The translations under genes and the position numbers were made by a program. Below the pieces are notes generated by a model. The model was not told where the DNA came from, ran no database searches, and saw only the letters and a list, made by a program, of their open reading frames with translations. A stretch of 40,470 nucleotides of DNA from an uncultured Roseburia sp. (GTDB lineage: Bacteria > Bacillota > Clostridia > Lachnospirales > Lachnospiraceae). The stretch is from positions 38,870-79,339 of the forward strand of contig CAJUNX010000005.1 in assembly GCA_910587865.1 (NCBI GenBank), read 5' to 3'. Below are positions 26,687 to 35,649 of this stretch, one piece after another (the stretch's first letter is position 1; each line of letters begins with the position of its first letter).

Positions 26687-29600
26687 CTATGCTCTGTCTG
26701 TAATCTGCGCGTGGAATTCCTGCAGTGATTTCACCGGAAGCTTCCCGTCGCGCTTCGCCGAGCGGATTCCCTCTACAGTCGCCTTCGCCGCAGCCATGGT
26801 CGTGATATACGGAATCTTGTTCTTCACCGCGGCCTTGCGGATATAGCTGTCGTCCACAGCGCCCTGTTTGCCGATCGGCGTATTCACGATCAGCTGGATC
26901 TTTCCGTTTGTGATCTTATCAAGAATATTCGGCCTTCCCTCGTTGATCTTCCATACCTTCAGCGCCGGGATTCCCGCCTTCTCGATCATCTCACAGGTCC
27001 GTCCGGTTGACATGATCGAGAACCCGCATTCGTAAAATCCTTTCGCCACCTCGACGACCTCCGCCTTGTCACGGTCATTCACCGAGATCAGCACGCAGCC
27101 TCCGGTCGGCGTCTGGCTCTTCGTCGCCTCCTGCGCCTTATAAAACGCATCGCCGAAGTCGGCGGAAAGTCCTAAGACCTCGCCGGTCGAGCGCATTTCC
27201 GGCCCTAAGATCGGATCGACCTCCGGGAACATGTTGAACGGGAACACAGCCTCCTTCACGCCGTAGTGTGCGAACTTCTTCTCTCGCAGTGCAGGAACCG
27301 GACTCTCATGGCCGGTAAACGGCATCGTGATGATGTCGGTCGCAATCTGCACCATATTGATGCCGCAGACCTTTGATACGAGCGGCACGGTGCGGGATGC
27401 GCGCGGATTTGCCTCGATCACAAACACCTTTCCGTCCTCGATCGCGTACTGCATATTCATCAGACCCACGACGTGCATCTCGCTGGCGATCCGTCTCGTG
27501 TACTCCTTGATCGTCTCCACCTGATCGTCGGTCAGCCCCTTCGGCGGGATGATGCAAGCGGAATCGCCCGAGTGAATCCCCGCAAGCTCGATGTGCTCCA
27601 TCACGGACGGCACAAACACACGCTCGCCGTCGCTGATCGCATCTGCCTCGCACTCCGTCGCATGGTGCAGAAAACGGTCGATTAAGATCGGGCGGTCCGG
27701 TGTCACGCCGACAGCCTGGTCCATATAAAAGGTCAGATCCTCGTCGTCGTAGACGACCTCCATACCGCGGCCTCCGAGCACATAGGACGGGCGCACCATC
27801 ACCGGGTAGCCGATCTTATGCGCCACCGCGAGCGCTTCTTTTGTATCGACCGCCATACCGGCCTCCGGCATCGGGATCTCTAATTTTTCCATCATCGCGC
27901 GGAACAGATCGCGGTCCTCCGCGAGGTCGATCGTCTCCGGCGTCGTGCCTAAGATGTTCACGCCGTATTTTTTCAGATCCGCCGCTAGATTTAACGGCGT
28001 CTGCCCGCCGAACTGCGCGATCACGCCCACCGGCTGCTCCTTCTCGTAGATCGCAAGCACATCCTCTAAGGTCAGCGGCTCAAAATAGAGCTTGTCCGAA
28101 GTGTCATAATCCGTGGAAACCGTCTCCGGATTACAGTTGACGATAATCGTGGAGAATCCGAGCTCATGAAGCGCCTTCGCCGCGTGGACGCAGCAGTAAT
28201 CAAACTCGATCCCCTGTCCGATCCGGTTCGGCCCTCCGCCTAAGATCATGATCTTAGGCTTCTCCGTCTCCACCGGGCTCTCGTCCTTCATGTGGTAGCT
28301 GGAATAATAGTAAGCGCTGTCCTTTGTCCCGCTGACATGCACGCCTTCCCATGCCTCCACGATCCCGGCCGCGACTCTCGCGTCCCGGATCTTCTGCTCG
28401 GCAACGCCTAAGATTTCGCTTAAATATTTATCGGAAAATCCGTCCAGCTTCGCCCTGCGCAGATCCTCCTCTGCAGGCGCCTGTCCCGCATACTTCGCGA
28501 CCAGCTCCTCTTCTTCCTCGACCAGCTCCTTCATCTGTTCGACAAAGTATGCCTTCACCTTCGTGCGCTCGCAGATCTCCTCCACCGACGCGCCCTTGCG
28601 CAGCGCCTCGTACATGATAAAATAGCGCTCGCTGCACGGCGTCATCAGCATGGTGAGCAGCTCTTTTTTACTCTTCTGATCAAAATCGCCCACATGGCCG
28701 AGTCCGTAGCGGCTCTTCTCGAGCGAGCGGATCGCCTTCTGAAATGCCTCTTTGTAGGTCTTTCCGATGCTCATCACCTCGCCGACCGCGCGCATCTGCG
28801 TGCCGAGCCTGTCCTCGACGCCCTTAAACTTCTCAAACGCCCATCTGGCAAACTTGATCACCACATAGTCGCCGTCCGGCACATATTGATCGAGCGTGCC
28901 GTACTTCCCGCACGGGATCTCGTCTAAGGTCAGACCGCTTGCCAGCATCGCGGATATCAGCGCGATCGGGAATCCGGTCGCCTTGCTCGCCAGCGCGGAC
29001 GAACGCGAGGTTCTCGGGTTGATCTCAATCACGACAATACGCCCCGACACCGGATCATGCGCAAACTGCACGTTCGTGCCGCCGATCACCTCGATCGCGT
29101 CGACGATCCGGTACGCCTGATCCTGCAGCTTCTTCTGCACGTCCTCCGCGATCGTGAGCATCGGAGCCGAGCAGAAGGAATCGCCGGTGTGCACGCCGAC
29201 CGGATCGATATTCTCGATAAAGCAGACCGTGATCATATTTCCCTTCGCGTCACGGACCACCTCAAGCTCTAACTCCTCCCAGCCCAGGATCGACTCCTCG
29301 ACGAGCACCTGGCCGACAAGACTCGCCTGTAAGCCTCTCGCGCAGACCGTCTTTAACTCTTCCTTATTATATACGAGACCGCCGCCCGCGCCGCCCATCG
29401 TGTAGGCCGGGCGCAGCACCACCGGGTAGCCGAGTCCGTCGGCGATGGAAAGCGCCTCCTCCACCGAGTAGGCGACATCGCTCCTGGCCATCTCCACGCC
29501 GAGCGCATTCATCGTCTTCTTAAATTCGATCCGGTCCTCCCCGCGCTCGATCGCATCCACCTGCACGCCGATGACCTTCACGCCGTACCGGTCCAGCACG

Positions 29601-29914
29601 CCGGCTGTTTTCAGCTCGGAACACAGATTTAAGCCGGACTGACCTCCTAAGTTCGGCAGAAGAGCGTCCGGGCGTTCCTTCTCGATAATCTGCTCTAACC
29701 GCTCCACATTCAGCGGCTCGATATAGGTGATATCCGCGGTGTCCGGATCCGTCATGATCGTCGCCGGATTCGAATTCACGAGCACGATCTCATATCCAAG
29801 ACTTTTTAACGCCTTACACGCCTGCGTACCGGAATAATCGAATTCGCATGCCTGTCCGATAATAATCGGGCCCGAACCGATAATCAGTACCTTGTGAATG
29901 TCTTCTCTCTTCAT
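26687..29914 (-). CDS. carB: Carbamoyl-phosphate synthase large subunit
   Basis: Makes carbamoyl phosphate from bicarbonate, ammonia and two ATP for pyrimidine and arginine synthesis. The 1075-residue protein has the usual length and the duplicated ATP-grasp plan: KVLIIGSGPIIIGQACEFDY and RPAYTMGGAGGG in the first half, KIMILGGGPNRIGQGIEFDY and RPSYVLGGRGMEV in the second, and a C-terminal MGS-like allosteric domain (FSIMSTGRTCEMIEKAGI). The start at 29914 follows AAAGGAC; the frame is open to 30028, but the promoter lies there. The small subunit (carA) is not next to it, so it must be elsewhere. Confidence 0.97.
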   Translation of the reverse strand: MKREDIHKVLIIGSGPIIIGQACEFDYSGTQACKALKSLGYEIVLVNSNPATIMTDPDTADITYIEPLNVERLEQIIEKERPDALLPNLGGQSGLNLCSELKTAGVLDRYGVKVIGVQVDAIERGEDRIEFKKTMNALGVEMARSDVAYSVEEALSIADGLGYPVVLRPAYTMGGAGGGLVYNKEELKTVCARGLQASLVGQVLVEESILGWEELELEVVRDAKGNMITVCFIENIDPVGVHTGDSFCSAPMLTIAEDVQKKLQDQAYRIVDAIEVIGGTNVQFAHDPVSGRIVVIEINPRTSRSSALASKATGFPIALISAMLASGLTLDEIPCGKYGTLDQYVPDGDYVVIKFARWAFEKFKGVEDRLGTQMRAVGEVMSIGKTYKEAFQKAIRSLEKSRYGLGHVGDFDQKSKKELLTMLMTPCSERYFIMYEALRKGASVEEICERTKVKAYFVEQMKELVEEEEELVAKYAGQAPAEEDLRRAKLDGFSDKYLSEILGVAEQKIRDARVAAGIVEAWEGVHVSGTKDSAYYYSSYHMKDESPVETEKPKIMILGGGPNRIGQGIEFDYCCVHAAKALHELGFSTIIVNCNPETVSTDYDTSDKLYFEPLTLEDVLAIYEKEQPVGVIAQFGGQTPLNLAADLKKYGVNILGTTPETIDLAEDRDLFRAMMEKLEIPMPEAGMAVDTKEALAVAHKIGYPVMVRPSYVLGGRGMEVVYDDEDLTFYMDQAVGVTPDRPILIDRFLHHATECEADAISDGERVFVPSVMEHIELAGIHSGDSACIIPPKGLTDDQVETIKEYTRRIASEMHVVGLMNMQYAIEDGKVFVIEANPRASRTVPLVSKVCGINMVQIATDIITMPFTGHESPVPALREKKFAHYGVKEAVFPFNMFPEVDPILGPEMRSTGEVLGLSADFGDAFYKAQEATKSQTPTGGCVLISVNDRDKAEVVEVAKGFYECGFSIMSTGRTCEMIEKAGIPALKVWKINEGRPNILDKITNGKIQLIVNTPIGKQGAVDDSYIRKAAVKNKIPYITTMAAAKATVEGIRSAKRDGKLPVKSLQEFHAQITDRA

Positions 29915-29940
29915 ACATACGTCCTTTCTGAATCTGTTTC

Positions 29941-29978
29941 CCGGGGAATCGGCCCCGGATTGCCTGCTCCTTCTGGAT
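29941..29978 (-). promoter_or_regulatory. Structured carB leader
   Basis: The leader of about 98 bases holds a CCGGGG/CCCCGG hairpin (29941-29958), and upstream of it ATCCAGAAGGAGC (minus strand, 29978-29966), which loosely resembles a PyrR-binding sequence but does not match it exactly. No terminator follows, so classic attenuation is not supported. Confidence 0.3.
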
Positions 29979-30018
29979 CCGTCGGTCTTCTCGTGAAAAA
30001 GACCCCAAAATCTCATAT

Positions 30019-30047
30019 ATTCTAGCATACTTCGGTGGGACAGACAA
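30019..30047 (-). promoter_or_regulatory. Promoter of carB
   Basis: TTGTCT (30042-30047) and TAGAAT (30019-30024) on the minus strand, 17-base spacer; start near 30012. Confidence 0.7.
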
Positions 30048-30095
30048 GACGGTTTTATCTATGTGGGTGAAAAATTTTCTGGACAGGGAAATGTC

Positions 30096-30124
30096 TGGAC
30101 TATCATCAATATGCGTGGTAAAAT
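30096..30124 (+). promoter_or_regulatory. Possible promoter of the GNAT gene
   Basis: TGGACT (30096-30101), 17-base spacer, TAAAAT (30119-30124), 33 bases before the ATG. Confidence 0.45.
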
Positions 30125-30157
30125 TGAGAAGTGAAATAAAATCCGCGGAGGAAACAA

Positions 30158-30625
30158 ATGATCAGAACATTCAAACCGGTATTGCGTGACTTATGGTTTC
30201 GGGAAAAACTGTTGTCAGACGAACAAACAATGTCTTACAATGCAGCCTGGGGAGGCGTGATACCGTTTCCAAAGGAAGAATGGGAAAAGTGGTTTTCTGC
30301 GTGGCTTACAGGCTCCGAATATCAGCGATATTATCGCTATTTGTACGAAACTGATACAAAAGCGTTCGTTGGCGAAATTGCCTATTACTACGATGAGAAA
30401 AGAAAAAAGCATTTTTGCGATGTGATTGTGTTGTCAGAACACAGAAATCGCGGATTTGGCACCGCGGGAATCGGGCTGATTTGTAAGGCGGCAAAAGAAC
30501 ATGGAATCCCCGTGCTGTACGACGATATCGCTGTCGGCAATCCATCCTATCAGCTTTTCCTGAAAAACGGCTTTGAAATAGATTATAAAGACGATGACGT
30601 GGTGATGGTAAAAAGAGAGTTATAG
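30158..30625 (+). CDS. GNAT-family N-acetyltransferase
   Basis: Acetyl-CoA dependent acetyltransferase, 155 residues. The acetyl-CoA binding loop is RNRGFGT (96-102) after a beta-strand CDVIVLSEH; the C-terminal GNPSYQLFLKNGF is a typical motif B. The start follows GGAGG with normal spacing. It stands alone between carB (divergent) and aspA (convergent). The acceptor is not predictable. Confidence 0.9.
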   Translation: MIRTFKPVLRDLWFREKLLSDEQTMSYNAAWGGVIPFPKEEWEKWFSAWLTGSEYQRYYRYLYETDTKAFVGEIAYYYDEKRKKHFCDVIVLSEHRNRGFGTAGIGLICKAAKEHGIPVLYDDIAVGNPSYQLFLKNGFEIDYKDDDVVMVKREL

Positions 30626-30660
30626 CGCCAGATGACAGAGTAAATCATCTGGCGCTTTCT
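30624..30660. terminator. Bidirectional terminator, GNAT gene and aspA
   Basis: AGCGCCAGATGA (30624-30635) and TCATCTGGCGCT (30645-30656), perfect 12-bp stem with a 9-base loop, followed by TTCTT on plus. It lies between two convergent stop codons. Confidence 0.85.
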
Positions 30661-30670
30661 TCCATATTAA

Positions 30671-32122
30671 TTATATTCCCTTCTGGTCCAGCAGCTCCTC
30701 CGCGGAGATCCCCGGCTCCGTCATGGAATAGGGATCTAAGATCTTCTCCATCTCGTCTTTTGTGAGAAGCCTGTGCTCTATGATGACATCCTTGACGGAC
30801 GCCCCGGTCTCAATGGCTTCCTTCGCCATCTCGGCCGCTTTTTCATATCCCACATGCGGGCAGATCGCCGTGATGATCCCCACGCTGTTGTATACCATAT
30901 CCCGGCAGTGCTCCGCATTCGCGGTGATTCCGGTGATACAGTTGTCGACAAGCGTCTGTACCGCATAGGCAAGCGTCTCGATCGACTGGAAGAGGTTGTG
31001 GAAAATGATCGGCTCAAATGCGTTCAGCTCAAGCTGACCTGCCTCCGTCGCCATGGCGATCGTCACATCGTTTCCGATGATGTTAAACGCCACCTGGTTG
31101 ACCACCTCGGGGATGACCGGATTGACCTTCCCCGGCATGATCGACGATCCGTTCTGCTTTGCCGGAAGATTGATCTCCCCAAACCCGGTTCTCGGACCGG
31201 AGGACATCAGCCGCAGATCGTTCGACATCTTTGACAGATTCACCGCGCAGGTCCGCACCGCGCCGGATACGGACGAATAACCGTCCAGATTCTGCGTCGC
31301 ATCGATCAGGTCGTACGCCTGCACCAGATCCATCCCTGTCACCAGCGCGATATTTCGGACCACCTTCTGCAGATAAAGCACATCCGCATTCAGCCCGGTT
31401 CCGATCGCCGTTCCGCCGAGATTTAACGAACTCATCTCCCGCTTCGCGTTCTCAAACCGGTTGATATCCCTGCGGATCGCCGTGCTGTAGGCGCGGAACT
31501 CCTGTCCCAGCCGAATCGGTACGGCATCCTGCATCTGCGTGCGCCCCATCTTGATCACGGAGTCAAATTCATCCGCCTTTTCGGACAGCGCCTCATAGAG
31601 CCGGCTTAACTGCTTCTGCGCCTTGTGCAGAAGCTTTAAGGCCGTCAGCCTGCCGCAGGACGGGAATACGTCATTTGTCGACTGACCGTAATTCACGTGA
31701 TCATTCGGATTGACTATCGTGTAATCCCCTTTTTTCCCTCCGAGCAGCTCGATTGCACGATTGGCGATTACCTCGTTTGCATTCATATTCAGCGATGTTC
31801 CCGCGCCGCCCTGGATGGGATCCACGATAAACTGATCATGCAGCTTCCCGGCGATAATCTCGTCGCACGCTTTCACGATCGCGTCCGCACGCTTTTTATC
31901 CAGACGTCCCACCTCAAAATTCGTGATCGCCGCCGCTTTTTTGATCTGAGCGACACTGTTGATCGTCTCCGGGTGCATCATCAGCCCCGTAATGTGGAAG
32001 TTCTGAGCGGCGCGCAGCGTCTGCACCCCGTAGTACACATCTGCGGGCACCTCGATCGCCCCGATGGAATCGTGCTCGGTCCTCGTTGCGCCCGTCCCCT
32101 GTTTTTTCAATTCCTCCGTCAT
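30671..32122 (-). CDS. aspA: Aspartate ammonia-lyase
   Basis: Converts L-aspartate to fumarate and ammonia in the cytoplasm. The 483-residue protein has the fumarase/aspartase signature GSSIMPGKVNP (near residue 325). TSLNMNANEVIANRA and NYGQSTNDVFPS favour aspartase over fumarase C. The start at 32122 has GGAGG upstream; the frame is open to 32257, across the promoter. It has its own promoter after the fucosidase gene, and in anaerobes it feeds fumarate reduction. It shows no obvious link to the glycan locus. Confidence 0.92.
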   Translation of the reverse strand: MTEELKKQGTGATRTEHDSIGAIEVPADVYYGVQTLRAAQNFHITGLMMHPETINSVAQIKKAAAITNFEVGRLDKKRADAIVKACDEIIAGKLHDQFIVDPIQGGAGTSLNMNANEVIANRAIELLGGKKGDYTIVNPNDHVNYGQSTNDVFPSCGRLTALKLLHKAQKQLSRLYEALSEKADEFDSVIKMGRTQMQDAVPIRLGQEFRAYSTAIRRDINRFENAKREMSSLNLGGTAIGTGLNADVLYLQKVVRNIALVTGMDLVQAYDLIDATQNLDGYSSVSGAVRTCAVNLSKMSNDLRLMSSGPRTGFGEINLPAKQNGSSIMPGKVNPVIPEVVNQVAFNIIGNDVTIAMATEAGQLELNAFEPIIFHNLFQSIETLAYAVQTLVDNCITGITANAEHCRDMVYNSVGIITAICPHVGYEKAAEMAKEAIETGASVKDVIIEHRLLTKDEMEKILDPYSMTEPGISAEELLDQKGI

Positions 32123-32159
32123 CTGTCTTTCCCTCCGCAATCCCTTTCCTTTTTTCTCT

Positions 32160-32188
32160 ATGTTACCACACTGCGATTCAGGCGTCAA
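32160..32188 (-). promoter_or_regulatory. Promoter of aspA
   Basis: TTGACG (32183-32188), 17-base spacer, TAACAT (32160-32165) on the minus strand; start near 32153. Confidence 0.75.
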
Positions 32189-32234
32189 AAACCTTGCGGC
32201 TTCCGGCGCCCAAATCATTTCGTGAAGGAACGTC

Positions 32235-33587
32235 TCATTTTCCCTCATCATCCTCATCTTTTAAAAAGATCTCCACGACCGTATCCGTCTCATCCGGCAG
32301 CGGATAAGAGCTAATCATTGACGGATTGCCGGTCACACTGCCCTGGTGCAGCGCAAAAAATGCGTTCTCCGAATACTCCTTCAGATTCCAGAAAAAGCTC
32401 TCGGGCACGACCGTATTGTCACTCACCCTGCGCATCTTCTCAACCTGTCCCGCCATGCCCGGCAGACAGATCGCCCCGGCCTGCTCCTCCATGACATGAG
32501 CGTAGAGACGGTTGCCGTTTCTGGTAAAGCGTCCCCACTCCGGCTTCGGAAATCCCGCATAGCCGCATCCGTAGATACTTCTGCCGTTCTTCTTCATCCA
32601 GCGGCCGACCTCTTCTAAAATCTCCGCGGACTCCTCCGGGATCTCTCCCTTCGCGTTCGGACCGACATTTAAGATCAGGTTGCCGTCCTTGCTGACACAT
32701 TCCACCAGCATGCGGACGATCATCTTTGCCGACTTATAGTGACGGTCATTCGCCGCGTAGCCCCAGTGATCGTTTAAGGTGACGCAGGACTCCCACGGAA
32801 TCGGATTGCCGCCCACGTCGCGAAGTCCCTCCGGCGGAACCATCTGCTCCGGCGAAGCGAAATCTCCGGAGTACGGGGTCGGATCCAGGGTACGGATTGA
32901 CCCGGCATCCTCCGCGCTTCCCTCAAGGCGGTTGTCGATCACCACATCCGGCTGGATCGCGCGGACCATCTCAATCAGCTCCGACGCTTTCCATTTCTCA
33001 CACTTCATATCCCCATAGGAGAAATCGAACCACATGATATCCAGCTTTCCGTAATTCGTCAGAAGCTCGCGGATCTGACCGAACATAAATTCCAGATACC
33101 GGTCAAAATCCCGGTTCTCATTCGAGCATTCTGGATGATTGCGCATCGGGTGATGCATATCCCCGTAGTGCGGAAAATCCGGATGACGCCAGTCGATCAC
33201 GGAAAAATACAGCCCGACCCGGATCCCCTCCTCCCGGAACGCATCCAGGAATTCACGCACGAGATCCCTGCCGCAGGGCGCGTTCGTAGATTTAAAATCC
33301 GTCAGCTGCGTGTCGAATAAGCAGAAGCCGTCGTGATGCTTCGCCGTCAGCACGGCGTACTTCATCCCGGCATTCTTCGCCTGTCTCGCCCACTCTCTCG
33401 GATTATAATTCTCCGCCGTGAATTCGTCCATGTACGGCTCATACTCCTCCTTCGTGAGTTCCTCCACACTGCGGAGCCACTCGCCGCAGGCCGGGATCGC
33501 ATACAGCCCCCAGTGAATAAACATCCCGAATCGCGCATCGCGGTACCACCCGGTCCGCTTTGTCCTCTCTTCAACAACCTTGTTCAT
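32235..33587 (-). CDS. Alpha-L-fucosidase, GH29
   Basis: Retaining glycosidase that releases alpha-L-fucose, 450 residues. The N-terminal barrel has RFGMFIHWGLY and KYAVLTAKHHDGFCLFD, both conserved in GH29, and the nucleophile Asp in LDIMWFDFSYG. The C-terminal part is a small beta domain. No signal peptide is present, so it should act on imported fucosylated oligosaccharides. The start at 33587 follows AGGAGAGGG. It is the last gene of the second sugar operon, 109 bases after the permease gene, with a hairpin in the gap. Confidence 0.93.
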   Translation of the reverse strand: MNKVVEERTKRTGWYRDARFGMFIHWGLYAIPACGEWLRSVEELTKEEYEPYMDEFTAENYNPREWARQAKNAGMKYAVLTAKHHDGFCLFDTQLTDFKSTNAPCGRDLVREFLDAFREEGIRVGLYFSVIDWRHPDFPHYGDMHHPMRNHPECSNENRDFDRYLEFMFGQIRELLTNYGKLDIMWFDFSYGDMKCEKWKASELIEMVRAIQPDVVIDNRLEGSAEDAGSIRTLDPTPYSGDFASPEQMVPPEGLRDVGGNPIPWESCVTLNDHWGYAANDRHYKSAKMIVRMLVECVSKDGNLILNVGPNAKGEIPEESAEILEEVGRWMKKNGRSIYGCGYAGFPKPEWGRFTRNGNRLYAHVMEEQAGAICLPGMAGQVEKMRRVSDNTVVPESFFWNLKEYSENAFFALHQGSVTGNPSMISSYPLPDETDTVVEIFLKDEDDEGK

Positions 33588-33609
33588 CGTTCCCTCTCCT
33601 TTTCTTTCC

Positions 33610-33640
33610 TGCCCGGGCAGCATCTGACCTTTGCCGGGCA
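33610..33640 (-). other. Hairpin between permease and fucosidase genes
   Basis: TGCCCGG (33610-33616) and CCGGGCA (33634-33640), perfect 7-bp stem. The spacer before the GH78-like gene in the other sugar operon also carries a hairpin. Confidence 0.5.
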
Positions 33641-33696
33641 TCCGTTCCGCCGGTAATGGTTTTTATCATTACTATCGGCATTGTTTTCTCTTTCCT

Positions 33697-34596
33697 TTAT
33701 CCCTTTACGGAACCGACCATCACACCCTTTACCAGGTGCTTCTGAATCATCGGGTAGAGCAGCATGACCGGCAGACATGCCACCACAATCGTCGAATATT
33801 TTAACAGCTCCGACATGCCCTGCAGCTTCGACACCGCCGAGGCGTCCGTCACCTTCGTCATATCGACCTTGCCCATGATCAGGATCTCCTTCATGACAAT
33901 CGTCAGCGGCTGCAGCCGGTCGTCGTGCAGATACAGCATCGCGTTAAAATAATCGTTCCAGTGCGACACGCCGTAATAGAGCGTCAGCACCGCGAGGATC
34001 GGCTTACAGAGCGGAACCACGATGCGGATCATATACTTAAACGGCGTACAGCCGTCGATCTGGGACGCCTCGTAGAGCTCATCCGGGATCGAGTTGACGA
34101 TATAGGTGCGGCAGATGATCATATTATAGGTAGACATCGCCATCGGGATCAGCATCGCCCATCTCGTGTTCAGCAGGTGAAGCTTGTTGACCAGGATATA
34201 GGACGGCACCATACCGCCGCTGAAATACATCGTGAATACAAAAAACAGTGAAATCTTCCCCCGCGCGGTAAATTCCTTCCTGGAGAGCGGATATGCGCAC
34301 AGCATCGTCATCACCAGATTAATCGCCGTCCCCGCGATCAGGTAAAAAAACGAGTTCGCAAAGCCGGTCAGGATCTTGCCGTTCTGGAAGACCGCCGCAT
34401 ACCCACGCAGCGTCGGCCGGACCGGGAACAGCACCACCTCACCGCTGATAACCGCCTGCGGATCCGAGAAGGACGCCGACACCACATAGATCAGCGGATA
34501 GAGGATCACGACCAGCACCGCGCTCAGCACGACGTAGACGAGAATCGTAAAAAGCTTATCGCCGGGACTCATATAACGAAATTTTGTCTGTCTCAT
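33697..34596 (-). CDS. Sugar ABC transporter permease, LplC/YtcP type
   Basis: Second channel subunit of the fucoside-type importer, 299 residues. It shows six or so membrane segments, the EAA loop YEASQIDGCTPFKYMI, and the family ending HLVKGVMVGSVKG. The start follows AAAGGAGG. It lies 12 bases after the LplB-type gene. No ATPase is encoded in this locus. Confidence 0.93.
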   Translation of the reverse strand: MRQTKFRYMSPGDKLFTILVYVVLSAVLVVILYPLIYVVSASFSDPQAVISGEVVLFPVRPTLRGYAAVFQNGKILTGFANSFFYLIAGTAINLVMTMLCAYPLSRKEFTARGKISLFFVFTMYFSGGMVPSYILVNKLHLLNTRWAMLIPMAMSTYNMIICRTYIVNSIPDELYEASQIDGCTPFKYMIRIVVPLCKPILAVLTLYYGVSHWNDYFNAMLYLHDDRLQPLTIVMKEILIMGKVDMTKVTDASAVSKLQGMSELLKYSTIVVACLPVMLLYPMIQKHLVKGVMVGSVKG

Positions 34597-34608
34597 GGTC
34601 TTCCTCCT

Positions 34609-35541
34609 TTACCACAGGCTGGTCTCTGTAATCTTCTTACAGATCATGTTGACGAGAACCAGCAGTCCAAACGACACGAGCGACTGGAACAGCCCCGCCG
34701 CCGTGGAAAAGCCGAAATTGGCATTTACCACACCAACCTTGTAGACAAATGTGGATATAACCTCCGACACCGGCGCATTCATGGAGTTCTGCATCAGGTA
34801 AATCTTATCCATACCGATCGCCACGACGTCCGCGCAGCGGAAGATCAGCATGATAATAATCGTCGGCAGGATCGCCGGGATATCCACATGGATGATCCTC
34901 TTTAAGCGGCTCGCACCGTCCACGACCGCGGCCTCCTGGAGCTCCTGGCTCACGCCCGAGAGCGCGGCGACATAGATGATCGAGGAATATCCCGCCGTCT
35001 GCCACACCCCGCTCCAGACATAGAGCGAGCGGAACAGCCCGACATCCCCGAAGAAGTTCACCGGATCTGCGCCGAATTTCTGCAGGATCACATTGATGAT
35101 ACCGGTTCTTAAATCCATCATCTGCATCATCATACCGACCAGCACGACGACGGAGATAAAATACGGCGCGTAAGTCGCCATCTGGACCGTTTTCTTAAAA
35201 AACCGGTTCTGCACCTCATTGATCCCGATCGCCAGCAGGATCGGAATCGGAAAATTCACGATCAGCGTGTAGATCCCGAGGATCAGCGTGTTCTTGATGA
35301 CCAGCACACTGTTCGTCGAGGTCAGGAACTGGATAAAATATTTAAAGCCCACCCAGTCGCTGCCGAGGATACCCTTGCGGATGCTGTAATCCTTGAACGC
35401 GATAATGATTCCTCCCATCGGAATGTAGGCGAACACAAATGCGTAGATGACCGGGATCGCGATAATCGCCCAAAACTGCCAGTTGTAGTTTTTGATCCTT
35501 CCGCCTTTCCTGGCGGCTGCCGCTTTCTTCGATTTTGCCAT
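34609..35541 (-). CDS. Sugar ABC transporter permease, LplB type
   Basis: First channel subunit of the fucoside-type importer, 310 residues. A Lys/Ala-rich N-terminal tail precedes the first membrane segment; the LplB pattern YIPMGGIIIAFKDYSI follows, and the EAA loop is QEAAVVDGASRLKRII. The start at 35541 has AAGGGGG upstream. It follows the binding-protein gene after an internal terminator. Confidence 0.93.
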   Translation of the reverse strand: MAKSKKAAAARKGGRIKNYNWQFWAIIAIPVIYAFVFAYIPMGGIIIAFKDYSIRKGILGSDWVGFKYFIQFLTSTNSVLVIKNTLILGIYTLIVNFPIPILLAIGINEVQNRFFKKTVQMATYAPYFISVVVLVGMMMQMMDLRTGIINVILQKFGADPVNFFGDVGLFRSLYVWSGVWQTAGYSSIIYVAALSGVSQELQEAAVVDGASRLKRIIHVDIPAILPTIIIMLIFRCADVVAIGMDKIYLMQNSMNAPVSEVISTFVYKVGVVNANFGFSTAAGLFQSLVSFGLLVLVNMICKKITETSLW

Positions 35542-35593
35542 AAAAACCCCCTTCTTTATATGGTAGCGCCTGCGCCATCAGACAGCGCGGTTT

Positions 35594-35622
35594 AGAAAAG
35601 CCGCCCGCAGATGCGGACGGCT
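35594..35622 (-). terminator. Internal terminator after the second sugar-binding protein gene
   Basis: On the minus strand AGCCGTCCGCA (35622-35612) pairs with TGCGGGCGGCT (35609-35599), one G-U pair, followed by TTTTCT. It lies 28 bases past the binding-protein stop, matching the arrangement in the first sugar operon. Confidence 0.82.
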
Positions 35623-35649
35623 CCTTCTTCCTTCTCCCCCGGGACTTCC

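Noticed and set aside
29966..29978. PyrR-binding attenuator before carB
   Set aside because: The sequence only loosely resembles the known site and no terminator/antiterminator pair is visible.
29915..30028. Longer carB start
   Set aside because: It would begin at or before the transcription start and adds 38 residues absent from the family.
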